A stretch of DNA of 40,182 nt, from the NCBI GenBank assembly GCA_015680685.1, contig MNCI01011117.1, positions 165,718 to 205,899 of the forward strand. The letters are read 5' to 3'. Both the position numbers and the translations under genes were made by a program. Source of the DNA: Gnetum montanum (Eukaryota > Streptophyta > Gnetopsida > Gnetales > Gnetaceae). The notes beneath the pieces were generated by a model that saw only the letters and a list, made by a program, of their open reading frames with translations, was not told the origin of the DNA and ran no database searches. Positions 10,372 through 20,858 of the stretch are shown piece by piece; the stretch's first letter is position 1; each line of letters starts with the position of its first letter.

Positions 10372-11280
10372 TTTCCACTTATTTTGTTAGGTTCGTCACC
10401 CAATAAGTGCTCTTGATCATGGCATGAACTATATTCTATTGGTTGCTAATGTTTGGTTTTTACCTTTAAGTTATGATGTTGATACTATGGTATGGTTCTT
10501 TTGATATAACAGCCAATAAGTCCACATCATCCATGCATCCGTAAACTCTATGGTCTCTCTTGGCTTGGAACTGTACAGTCCCTTTCTTCAAAATAATAAG
10601 AACCATAAATGAATCGGTGACTAGGCATTTCTCAAACTAAGCAGGGCCTCAAGGATTAAAAAGGGTGTGACTTCAAGGGGACTTAATGCATTTGTGTTGG
10701 CCATTCTCTTGGGTGCTTGGATGTTTTCTTCTTAAGTTTTCTTACCATTCCAACGTTACCTTCTTATCGAAAAGTTGAGCAAATGAAAATAAAAATAATA
10801 AGTCTTTACATGGTGTGGTTCTCACGCAAAAAAAAAAAAAATAAAAAAAAAAAATGAGAATTCAAAGCACACCCCTTAGAAGAAAGGATTCCTTGGGTGA
10901 TAAGCACTGGTTATGGAACTAAACAAACATGTTCCCTCTAACTAAGGCCCTTTCTCACTTCCCACCTTTCTCCTTTCTCATTTCGTCAGAATGGTGGTGG
11001 CTCTTTGATGGAGGCATTCTTGTTACTTCAAGTGGATGGATTGGCCAAATGCATTAATGCATTCTTGTTACTTCTTCTCTCTTCTTTCTCAGTTTCCAAA
11101 TAAGGCCTGATGTCAAATGTACATAGTGTTCACTCTTGTTATCATGAACACTAATTTTGTCATGTATTGTAATGATGATCCGTTCACATGTCACCCCATT
11201 CACCATTAGTTTAATTCAAGTCAATAATCCCATACCTTCCCAATATTTTGTAAGGAACTCGAGGACGAGTTTTTATTCAG
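9925..11280 (+). other. Non-coding 3' region of element A
   Basis: A short linker after the protease stops near 10160, then the sequence becomes T-rich. No RT, RNase H or integrase motif is seen. From 10981 it aligns, inverted, with the 3' segments of E and B, but lacks about 860 bp that E has between its GA tract and about 1600. The stretch 10200-10800 has no match elsewhere in the window except a short piece at 10211-10240, which E carries in opposite orientation relative to its element. Confidence 0.7.
10339..10370. repeat. (GT)16 microsatellite
   Basis: An uninterrupted run of 16 GT units within element A. Confidence 0.98.
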
Positions 11281-11291
11281 TCATGGGGGTA
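11281..11291 (+). other. Polypurine tract of element A
   Basis: TCATGGGGGTA directly precedes TGATG of the 3' LTR. Confidence 0.9.
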
Positions 11292-12079
11292 TGATGAGCC
11301 GCGATATCGCGTCGTTCCCTACGATATCGCATACGCAATATAGCAGCCTGTCCCCAGTTCTATAAATAAGAGGTGGCCTTCCCTTGTTTCTCCATCTAGA
11401 TCTAAACCTTAGCCAAACTCTAGCAGTTTTCCCATTCCAGAGTTAGAATAATTTCCATGTGCCCGTAGTAGGAGTCTCAAAGTGAACAGATCTTTATTTG
11501 TGCAATTTTGTATCTGAGCACACAATTGTGTACAATAATAAAGACAAACTTTCTGATAAACCTTGCAGCATATGGACTAAGCTAAATAGGACTTTAATTA
11601 TTGTTAAATGTTTAAATGCTTTCTTAGGCAATTAATCTCTCTCAACCCTTAACTCTCCTAGTTAAGTGCATTCAGTACGATTGCTTCGAGCATGTGTGCT
11701 ACGCGTGGTAACCCAATAACGAATAGCATTTGGTAATCCTAGTAGCGTTGCACTAGTTCAGGGTGTGAATAGCAAGTGGGAATGGATACTGATGCTAGGA
11801 TTATTAGAGCTTAGTTAGTGAAAGATAGTTACTTAGTCTCTTCATACTTTCCCCTCTTAGCATAGGCAATAAAAAGATAAAAGACATAAAAATCACATGC
11901 CTCAAGCTTACTTAACCATACAACTATGAAAAATACAAGTAAGCTTGGGAAGACAGTGATTGATTAACCTTAAGTGTTCCATAAGGCGCTTAAGCACTTA
12001 GTCCTTGGAGTTCGACCAGATCGTGCGTGTAACACTCGTATTCGTATGGTTGAGTGTAGGGGTACCTCGCCACCCATCA
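11292..12079 (+). repeat. 3' LTR of element A
   Basis: 788 bp. TATA at 11361-11370. It is shorter than the 5' LTR mainly because part of the U3 palindrome array (about 15 bp) is missing. The rest is collinear with 6118-6919. Confidence 0.93.
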
Positions 12080-12084
12080 ATTGT

Positions 12085-13527
12085 AGTGAGGATAACCAAA
12101 CCTAGCCTTTAGAGATTCCTGATTAAAATATACATTTTGTTAGGATTTTGCTTGAAAATTTTGGGATACCTTTGAATACTAATAGATTAAATAAATTAAA
12201 AATATATATATCTACATTGGATTTTTGGATGTATTCAAATTTTAGGAAAATCTATGACATTTTGAGTCTGTACAATTTTCTTACATATTTTATTGGAAGC
12301 CTTTACTGAGCCCATATGCTGAGACTTTTGATCCATGACCTTTATGCTCCATGAAAAGGGAAATAGAATAACCTTTCTTATTTGATGGGTTTTTCCTCTT
12401 GCATTTTGATGCAAAAAGTCTAGCACAGGTAAGAAAAGGGACATAGGATGAAAGATGGACCAATTTGACACAAGTTGGACCCCCTCATCTTGAAAAAAAT
12501 AATTTCTGTATATTTTGTATTTTTGTAAAATAAAAAAAAATGTACACTTTGAGGCTACTTAAGCCATGTACTTATTTTGTACTATTTTATGATGCACCTA
12601 GTGGAATTTTTAAACATTTATCTTTCTGTGGCTATGCAAAACTCCAATTTTCATTTAATTATATGTGCTAGTATTATAAAATTTTATCACGTTATACTAC
12701 TTTACTATATTTATGCTTCTGATTGATAATTTTAAGCTATTTTATAGTTTTCCTTTCAATTAGTAAATCAAGGTTAAATGTAGATCCTTAGGGTTTCATA
12801 ACATCTCTATTAGTTATTTATAGAATTTTATAGATAATTACGAAGGGTGTTACACTTCAAGCATGGGTAACATGTTTTTCTAGTGACATGGCAAGGCAAC
12901 ACTTATTTTAGAACATGCTTTAGTTTTTCATTAGTACTCAAGTAAATAATAAAACTTAATAGCATGATAAGACTCATAGTAGTAGCTTTATAGAATCCAC
13001 AAATCCCCTTGATGTCATACCCTTTTCATTCCTGCTTGGTTCTTTACCTTTTCATTTAAGCATAATAATCACAAGTTTATTTAGTTTTATTATGGAAATA
13101 ATGCCATTATATCCATGGTAAAAACCTATTTATTATTAAAAATAAGTGGATAAATGATGTGGTTTCACTATATACAATCAATCCTTTAATTATTTGATAA
13201 CATAGAGTGAAATTCTCATTATTTCAACTACATCATGCTTATTCCTTTACACTTTATTAGAAAGATCAACAAATATATGTACATAAAAATGGTAAAACTA
13301 TGAAAAGAATGAGAAATAGGTAAGAATATAAAAATGTATAAAGAAATTAAAATATATTAAAGAATAAAAATTGATAAGAAATATGAAAAATATGAAAGAA
13401 TAGAAAAGATACTAAAGAATATAGAAAATGGTAAAAATTAGAAAAAAGTTTGACAAAAAATGTAAACCAAAAAATTATAAAACAATAAATTTAAAATGAA
13501 CTTATTAATTCCTAATTCAAGATAGGG
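12085..13527. other. AT-rich DNA without a recognisable gene
   Basis: This is the right half of element A's target. No supported reading frame is present. The stretch 13290-13500 is almost pure A/G/T with recurring AGAATATA and GAAATATGAAA words. A decayed 3' LTR of C would be expected here, but I could not align one by eye. Confidence 0.6.
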
Positions 13528-13899
13528 CATCACCCCCATGATGAAACTTATGGACAAGTGTTCTAGAAAATGGACCATACATCCCCAGGATCATATACTC
13601 TAGGTTTCTTATTTATGTTTCTTAGTGATTTAGATTTTCATTTATTATCCCATGTGACATTGATGATAATCAAGTTTTAATCATTTGGAGATAAATATCT
13701 TGTTAGATAAGATATTATTTTTATTTTAGAATGTTCAAATATGTTTTCTTGTTTATTCTTAATTTCAAGTTTTGAGTCTCCATGTTCACTACTTCTTGTT
13801 GGTGTATGGTCATGGTTTAGGATATCCTTTTGTAAGTTATTAACTTGGGTCATTTTATTTAGATAGGATTTGATAAGTGGGTTGGATGTTTCTTTGCAT

Positions 13900-14877
13900 A
13901 TTTTAGATAGTTTTATATTCCCATTTCTTAACCACTAGGTGTCTATTGGTTAAGTGGCCATTGTTTCTTTTTGTATACACACTTATTTTTCAAACTTATT
14001 ATGGGTTGGTGTAAGGATTGTGTTGATATTTTAAAGTTTTAATCTACCATTGTATCCTTCGTCATCATAAGTAATGCATAGAATTTTTTGCATCTATATG
14101 ACTCCTTGCTGATCCTCCTTGGAAATTTCCAAGGGCAAATCTCTTATTCCTAGCTTGGCATCAATTGTGCTAAGCCATGCTCTCCTCATAATGATAGAAA
14201 AGTCCCTACTATCATTCTCCATATCGATTATCAAAAAATCTATTGAATAATACCAACCATTTTATACACACTTATTTTTCAAAATTTTTATGGATTGGTA
14301 TAAGGATCATGCTGATATTTTGAACTTTTAGTTCACAATTGTATTGTTTTTCATCATAAGTAATGCATAGAATTCTTTGCTTATGTATGACTCCTTTCTC
14401 ATCTTCCTTGGAAATTTCCAAGGACAAGTCTTTTGTTCCTAACTTAACATTAATTGTGCTAAGCCATGCCCTCCTCATAATGATAGGAGAGTCCTTGCTA
14501 TCATTCTTCACGTTGATTACTAGAAAATCTATTTGATAATATCATTCATTGATAGTGGTCATCACATCTTCTATCCATCCCAAAGAAATGGTGACTAATT
14601 GATCTACAAGCTCTAAACTTAAATTTAATTCATTTAATGGTGATAGGTTCCATGCCTTATGTGTTTGAGATATCAAGTTAACTTCAAACCTAAGTCTAGT
14701 AGAATTTTGCATGGTGAATTTTTAGTAATTTGCAAATAAATCAAAGGTTTTTTAGGATCTATTCTTATTTATGGAAGAGTTTTTTCTTTTATCCAATCTA
14801 ATACTATTTTAGTTAGCATGAAAATTTTAAGTTTTTGATTTAGTTGTTGTGGAATCATGGTGATTATAAGAGGATCT
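13900..14877 (-). pseudogene. Protease remnant of element C, with internal tandem duplication
   Basis: The C-terminal motif IIMRRAWLSTINVKLG and LSLEISKE at 14511-14400 match the protease of A, B and F. The active-site position reads DLGL, so both the Ser and the flanking residue of DSGS are changed. A 289-bp segment is repeated in tandem (13982-14270 and 14271-14559), giving two copies of the C-terminal half. Past the repeat, near 13930-13980, the linker following the protease in B is still recognisable. Stops are frequent. Confidence 0.8.
13982..14559. repeat. 289-bp tandem duplication in element C protease
   Basis: Paired landmarks (CTTATTTTTCAAA at 13982 and 14271, TTGGAAATTTCCAAGG at 14119 and 14408) are both 289 bp apart. 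The copies have diverged, so the duplication is not recent. Confidence 0.88.
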
Positions 14878-15904
14878 TAAAGTTTGAGAACTTAGAGGGG
14901 GTTGAATAATTTCATGTTAGTAATATCCAATTTTTGCACAACTAATTTTATGTGATTTCCCAACTTGGGTATATCCACACTCGAAGGGTATAATCCATAC
15001 ATACTTCTAGACTTTATTCCTTCAAAAAAGTGGTTTCAAGGGCACCAAAACCTTTACAAGGTAAGATCTCTAGCTCTACAAGGAGTGCTTTTCTCTTAAG
15101 AAACACATCCAACTTCTCAAGATCCCAACAAGCTATCAAGCCTTACAAAAGATGCATTCTCTCAAGAAGCACATCCAACCCCATAGGGCTTTTAGCAAGA
15201 GAAAAAAAGAAAATCAAGAAATAATTAAACTAATTCTTTAGATTCCTTACTTGGAAGCTCAATACAAATTATAGCAAAAGATAGAGAATAGAATATCTTG
15301 AATTCATTGAGGTATGCACAATTCTTGCTCAATTACTTGTTCAAAGCTTACCTTTGCCTCTTGAGTATGTCCTTACTTTATAGCTTTTTTTCCCTTATTT
15401 TCTCATTGAAATCCCTTAATGGCTAGAAATGATCATATGAGATGTCTTGCTCATGACTAGAGATATCTTACTATTTTTTATAACTTAGAGAGAAGATGCT
15501 TTATATAGGTACAAGACATCTTAGGAAAAGGTGAGATGTCTCCCTAGAAGGCAAGATGTCTTATTTTAAAAGGAGATGTCTCTTGTTTTTGGGAGATGTC
15601 TTCTCTGGGACTAGGTCTTTTCAATAGAGACATCTTTTGTTAGCTAGAGATGTCTTTTGTTAGCTAGAGACATCTTAGTAGTTTGCAAGACATCTTTTCT
15701 TGAGGTAGGGACACTTGTTGTCCTTATGGTCTTCTCCATTTTCTTGCATCTTCTTCTAGACTCTAACATTTGTAATTGTTAATTCTTACTCTCTTCTTGG
15801 TCTTCTTGAGTGCCAAATTTATCTTCCTTAGGCCTATAGGAGTCTCATAAAACACATTTAAAAATAGTCCATTTTTAAGGTTTTGATACACCAAAAAATC
15901 AACA
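14878..15904 (-). repeat. 3' LTR of element D
   Basis: It ends in ATCAACA at 15904 (TGTTGAT on the minus strand), a common copia LTR start. Minus TATA GCTATAAAG is the complement of 15376-15384. Its inner third carries the octamer array at 15440-15695. Confidence 0.9.
15440..15695 (-). promoter_or_regulatory. AGACATCT/AGATGTCT array upstream of TATA, 3' LTR of D
   Basis: Exact octamers start at 15440, 15514, 15534, 15554, 15574, 15594, 15628, 15648, 15668 and 15688; AGATATCT is at 15461. Within the two main runs the spacing is exactly 20 bp, with one 34-bp step between them. The octamer and its complement are both used. Linkers between sites are mostly not conserved, except one perfect 20-bp duplication around 15628-15667. 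In transcription direction the array lies about 60 to 310 bp upstream of the TATA box. Confidence 0.85.
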
Positions 15905-15918
15905 ATCTTCCCCTTTTT
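15905..15918 (-). other. Polypurine tract of element D
   Basis: The minus strand reads AAAAAGGGGAAGAT directly before the LTR start TGTTG. Confidence 0.85.
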
Positions 15919-16459
15919 GGTGATGTCCAAAACTTGAATGATGGATTAGCATGAAAGTAACAAAAGACATATATTTATATACAAAATTTTTTGGATAAGA
16001 TGATGTAATGAAATTCTCTATTGCATCAAGGAGAGGAAAGGAGGGTGGATTAAGGTTTGGTAGTCACACAACTATTAGTAGTTCTTTCCAAGGCTATCAA
16101 AAGTAAGATATAACTTTACTTAAATAAATATCTCCTCAAATCACTATCTCTTATAGATACAATATGCATACTAAGTCCAAAATAAGCAAGTATGTTCTCA
16201 TGACATAATCTCATAAAAATGCCCTAAAAATATGTCCTCATATTATCACCAAAAATACTAATAGCATGTCCTTATCAAACAGAACAACTCATATCAGCAT
16301 ATAATCATAAGATCTCAAATATCTATTACCAATGTTAGAAGATCCTACCACTTCACTATCATAAATTTCTATTTAAAAAACTCTCATCACTATTACAACT
16401 AATTATTTCCCTTTTTGGACATTACCCAAAAGGAGGAAATTACTTGCATCCTACTATCC

Positions 16460-18206
16460 ACTAACCTCTATATCATCATCAAAACTAGATGAAGCATGAG
16501 TAGGCCTAATGGGTTTCTCCTCCTCCTCATCATTACTTGTGCTAGATCATGAGACCTATTAGATGTTATCATCATCATCATAAAATGGCATTATCATTGA
16601 GCCTTGTCTTGATTAGAGTTTCACTTGAAAGTGGGTGGAGACAGAATGACTATTATGTGATGGGATCTATCATGAAGATGATGGAGTAACTTTGCACTAA
16701 TAAGTATTAGAAACAAGTTGTTCCCACTAGGTTGCCACACCAAAAATACTATCAATGGCCTACTACTCAAATGTTTGTGGGACATCATCATCTCAAAATC
16801 TCTTGTAGAGTCTTCCAGAAGATCTCCCTTGCACAAATGCCCCTATGGAGGGCTGCTTGAAGTAAGGGATAGGATTCCCCTAAGCATACGCTAGAGCTTC
16901 AACCATCTCCTTTGAATCTAAAGCATTTCTAGAGTCATAAGCTCTAGATGGTCCAACAATAGTAGTAGGTTGTATAGGTTCTAAATCATCCTCACTCTTT
17001 GTCCAATAAGAAGTCCCAATCTCTTCAAATTGTGGATCACTTGATGGAAGTGGATGAATACTTATGAAGTCCATTCTCTTTTGGAGGTGTATGAGATTTC
17101 TCCTAATTTTTCCAATGGCCTTGACAATGGAATGAAAGGCTTTCTTCATGAAAGATCCAACCTAAGCACTAATAGATTTTGAGCATCTAAGCTATACAGG
17201 TGCTTAGATGGATTGTCCAGCTAGTGCTCACGAGGAAGATCTTACTTTTGCCTGCTTATTGAATACCTGTAACCATGAGGAAGCTACTAAGTTGACATGA
17301 GTAGACTTCTCTTTTTAGAATGATATAAAGGTTAGTGAATAGTAGTCATAGCTACCTCCCTTTATTATGTGGTCAGTGTACAAAGCATACTCAACAAGAT
17401 TCCTCTTTCCTTAGGGATGAGAATATTTGAAATGCAAACACCTATTTGTTGAATGATGAGACTAATGAGTAGTGAATGTCCATAGATACATCCACACATG
17501 TATTTTCCCATCATGTCTCTCTAGAGAATGTGTCCCAAGTCAAGTGGACATCCTATAAGTAAATAATACAAGACAAAAGTTTGAGGTAATAATATCTTCA
17601 TAGCTACCTTCCTTTATTATGATTTTGTACATCACAATAAGAGAGAGAGTGGAGGCATCCTAAGACATATGGTGCTAATGCACCTGACCATCCTATAGTG
17701 ACACTAGTTTCCCAAATAAGGCATCACAAAACTCATGATATGAGATTGGTATAACCCAATTAATAAAGATGTCATCCATGAAGTTTATTACTATGTGATG
17801 CACATCAACATTAGATATCCCAAGAAGATTGTTGATAATTTGTGGGAAAACTCAAACAATGACACCTTCCACCATGATGGTAAAAGCTCAAATTAATGCA
17901 TTTATGATGATAATATTGTAGAATAATTTTAGAATGAGAATTTTTGGAATACAAACATACATGGTAAGAAAGGAAATCCAACCAATAACTTCAATGTATA
18001 CTAGTAACTCATTCTAATGACTATACCTAAAACTTAGATTTGTCCTAGAAATAATGGAGATAGATTGGTGATTTTCAAACCTATTCTTAGAATTAGAGGA
18101 TTTGACCTATGATTGGTATGAGCTAGATCTACTTGGTCCTACTCATAAAGTGCCTTTGTAATTCTGCTAAGATTGTGGTGAGGTTCCTTCCTTCCTAGAA
18201 GCCATG
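16460..18206 (-). pseudogene. Accessory ORF remnant of element D (plant retrotransposon ORF, not pol)
   Basis: A start at about 18206 (MASRKEG) is followed by a basic, Ser-rich stretch. A hydrophobic region follows (about 18000-17700) containing GWISFLTMYV, LFYNIIIINALI and IINNLLGISNVD. A middle part (about 17500-17160) has IGVCISNILIPKERGILL. The tail is better preserved: FHSIVKAIGKIRRNLIHLQKRMD (17140-17070) and an acidic Ser-rich end (about 16560-16480, SNDEEEEKP). This order resembles the accessory frames in plant retrotransposons that are often annotated as plant transposon proteins or Athila ORF1-like. I have not matched it to a database, and its function is unknown. Stops and frameshifts are present throughout. 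Confidence 0.5.
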
Positions 18207-18358
18207 GGAATTAAGCTAGATGGAGTGCTATTGCTAGTTCTATCAAGGACTCTAAGACATCTAGGGTAGGTTGTCTTTGCATAAGAAAATGAGAAGATAG
18301 AGAAGTTCAAGGTTAATTTATATTGAAGATGATTTCACGAGGATCTTTTATGCACATG

Positions 18359-18522
18359 AGACATCTCATGGGAAGAGAAGATGTCTTGCCTAAGTTGAGA
18401 GCAAAACAAAGAAGACATCTTATCAATAGTTGTAATGTCTTATTAGAGACGTCTTTGGCAAGATGTCTTCTGATCCAAAGAGATGTCTTATCAAAGACAT
18501 CTTGATGATCAAAGAGACATCT
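18359..18522. repeat. Internal AGACATCT/AGATGTCT array of element D
   Basis: Nine sites start at 18359, 18379, 18413, 18433 (TAATGTCT), 18447 (AGACGTCT), 18461, 18481, 18495 and 18515. Spacings are 20, 34, 20, 14, 14, 20, 14 and 20 bp. It lies between the second zinc knuckle and the accessory ORF and resembles the LTR array without being collinear with it. Confidence 0.8.
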
Positions 18523-18849
18523 TTCTAGGATTTTGGATGTTGTTGTTGTTTTTGGATAAAGAGGCGAGGTTGTGAGACATAAAAACTTCAAAATTAATGC
18601 TACTAATTATAGAGAACTTGGCATTGTCTAAAAAGCGGAAGTGAAACATACCTCTCTTACCTACAAAATCTCATGCTCATTGCATTTCTTCATATTCTCC
18701 TTCATTCTTTTGATATATTTCTAGCTACCTTCTTTGTATCACATTACCTCATAAGATTAAGTGAGGAATTTTTGACAATTTTCAAAATTTCCCAATAAGT
18801 AGTATCCATTTAACATATTTTTCCATGATACTAGTACTTTTAGAATTAA

Positions 18850-20802
18850 CTAATTAGAACTAAATGAGGTAAGTTAAGGAATATTTATATTGATAAAGAT
18901 ACTTACTGAATCTCACCTTGCTTGCTTATTGTTTTTTCATGCTTCAAGAATGATTAGGATGAAATTCTCTATTATAGAGGACCTTCATTAGTTGTACCTA
19001 ATTTTCATCCTTTTTGGAACTAAGTCATTTGTTTGGGTCTCTATTTCCACAACCTTGTTCTTTGAAATGGGTGAATTATAATTTTCCTCTAGTTATACTT
19101 TTTGATTCACTATTGTTTGTGGCTAGTAGTGTAACATGTACAACCACTTTTTCTTCTTAGATTTCCAAACATTTTTGACCTGAAAAACATCCTTTCTTGG
19201 TTTCTTTTGTTGAGACCATGTATTCATGTTATAATTTTTTTTCCTTAAATGACAATGTGATTGAACATGTTCATACTTTCCATAATAATAAAAAATAGAA
19301 TTTCTTAATTGAGTTAGATGTTCAAAACTAGATGTATACCTCCATTTGATAAGATACTTATGGATGCCTTAGCATGGAAGTTATTTCCCAATCCTCTTTT
19401 ATTTTTTGGGTCTCTTCCTTGTCTCAATTAGGTCTCCTTTCCTTTTGTAAATTTTCATTGATGAGCTTTAAATCTACAAGTTTCTTGTTGATCTACTCAT
19501 GAGAAATGGTTAGCTTTTGTACCTCAACCCTTAGGTCTAAGTTTTTATTTTCAAGATTCAATCATTTTTTATTAAGTTTTTCTAGTTAAAGTTCTTTAGT
19601 ATGCAAAACCTTTTTCATTTTGATACACAAATTTTGAAAGGAAACTATCTCTTTGCAAAGTAGATTATACCTTTTTTTTCAATCATACCTTCATATTTTT
19701 TAGCCTCTTCTATTTCATTGATATGATTGGTGATGGAAGCTTCATATGCAAGAGCCATGCAAAGAAAGTATGAACTTGTCAAAAAACATCATTGGTTTCT
19801 TCTTCACAATATTCATCATCCTAGCTAGTGTAGAGATTTTTTGTTTTGTTTTCTTCTTTGATGTACTTCTTTTTCTACAACCTATTTGCACTAGGATATT
19901 TAAAGGCCATATGACCTCTTCCACCACACATCCAACATTCTATAAAAGCATAAAAATTTTAATTTTTAGAAGTCTTATATTTTTCTTTACCTTTGATGCT
20001 TATTTGATTGAAGCTCTTTCCTATTTGTGCTAGAAGTCCTTTTACTCTTCTTGACAAGAGAGCTAATTCATCATCACTATTTTGTTCACAATTAGAAAAA
20101 CTGTCTTTCTTTTATGAGGCTTTTAAGGGCTATAGGCTTCTCCTTGATGGCACCTTCACTTATGAGACTCATCTCATATGCCACAAGTGTACTTTGTGGT
20201 CTTCAAACTTCAAGGCAAAGAAATCCCTAATTTCTTCCATGGTAGTAGTTTTAAATCTAAATTCAAGTTACATGGTTCTTATCATTTTGATGATAACTTC
20301 ACTTTCATGTAGAACTTTTCTAGTTCCCCTAATGGCTATTGCTATATAATTACCTCTAGAAAAGTAATTCTTAATTCTTTCCCCTTCCTTCATTTTGAGC
20401 ATGTCGTATTCACTTTGCAAAACTAAGAGTTTGGATTGTTTCACTCCAAAGGTTTCCTCATATGTAGCTTCTAATACTTCCCAATTTTTTTTGGAAGTTT
20501 TTTCATCTAGCTATTCTACTAAACTTAGAGTTACTAAGAGCACAATAATGACAATTTCTAGCTTTAGAATCAAACATAAAGTTGCTCTTATCAATATCAG
20601 ACCACTCACCTCTTAACTTGGGAGTGATGATAGTTTCTCTTAAGCTTATCTTCTCGATTGAGATTGGATGAGAATAACCTTCCAAGGTGGATTTCCAAAC
20701 TTCAAACTCCATGGATTCAAATAATTATTGCATTCATGCTTTTCAATATGCAAAGTTGATTTCATTGAACATTGATGGCTTGCTATAGGATGATCCCTCC
20801 AT
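18850..20802 (-). pseudogene. Copia-type gag with coiled coil and two zinc knuckles, element D
   Basis: Reading starts at 20802 (MEGSSYSKP) and shows the UBN2-type gag order: an N-terminal FNEINFAYWK-like motif, WKSTLEGYSHP, then GEWSDIDKSN and CALSNSKFSRIA (about 20610-20510). A MKEGERI segment near 20385 and an EEIRDFFALK-like part follow. The first zinc knuckle at 19895-19940 is CWMCGGRGH with its final Cys changed to Tyr. The acidic stretch after it contains EYCEEETND. At about 19650-19430 lies a long Leu/Lys/Glu/Asn-rich coiled coil. A second knuckle (about 19246-19302, YYYGKYEHVQSHC) has lost cysteines. The coiled coil and second knuckle recall SIRE-type elements. Frameshifts and stops are frequent. 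Confidence 0.8.
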
Positions 20803-20844
20803 AATTTACTCCTAAGTTGTTACACTTACGTTGGGAGTACCAAG

Positions 20845-20857
20845 GCTTTGATACCAC
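20845..20857 (-). other. Primer-binding site of element D (tRNA-iMet type)
   Basis: The minus strand reads TGGTATCAAAGCC two bases inside the 5' LTR. This differs by one base from the TGGTATCAGAGC core used by most plant copia elements. Confidence 0.88.
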
Positions 20858-20858
20858 T

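Larger units (their letters stand above)
6118..12079 (+). mobile_element. Element A: complete-ended Athila-like element with gag and PR but no RT/RH/INT
   Basis: Both LTRs are present (6118-6919, 11292-12079), with TG...CA ends, a tRNA-Asp-like primer site and a polypurine tract. The 5-bp target duplication ATTGT is perfect at 6113-6117 and 12080-12084. The coding order is gag then protease. After the protease the sequence runs directly into a non-coding 3' region, so pol is missing. The LTRs differ by many substitutions and by one site of the U3 array, so the insertion is not recent. Movement would have needed pol from a relative. Confidence 0.93.

Noticed and set aside
10338-10380. GT repeat as a Z-DNA regulatory site
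   Set aside because: A simple microsatellite in a decayed element; nothing around it suggests function.
12235-12471. 78-residue minus-strand frame
   Set aside because: No motif, no relative in the window and AT-rich surroundings; length is within chance expectation.
15440-15695. CRISPR-like array of evenly spaced repeats
   Set aside because: Only 8 bp are conserved, in both orientations, within a plant LTR next to a TATA box; no cas genes or typical repeat length.
19746-20349. Plus-strand frames of 95 and 113 residues
   Set aside because: They are antisense to the copia gag and its zinc knuckle, with Phe/Leu-rich composition from the complementary strand.
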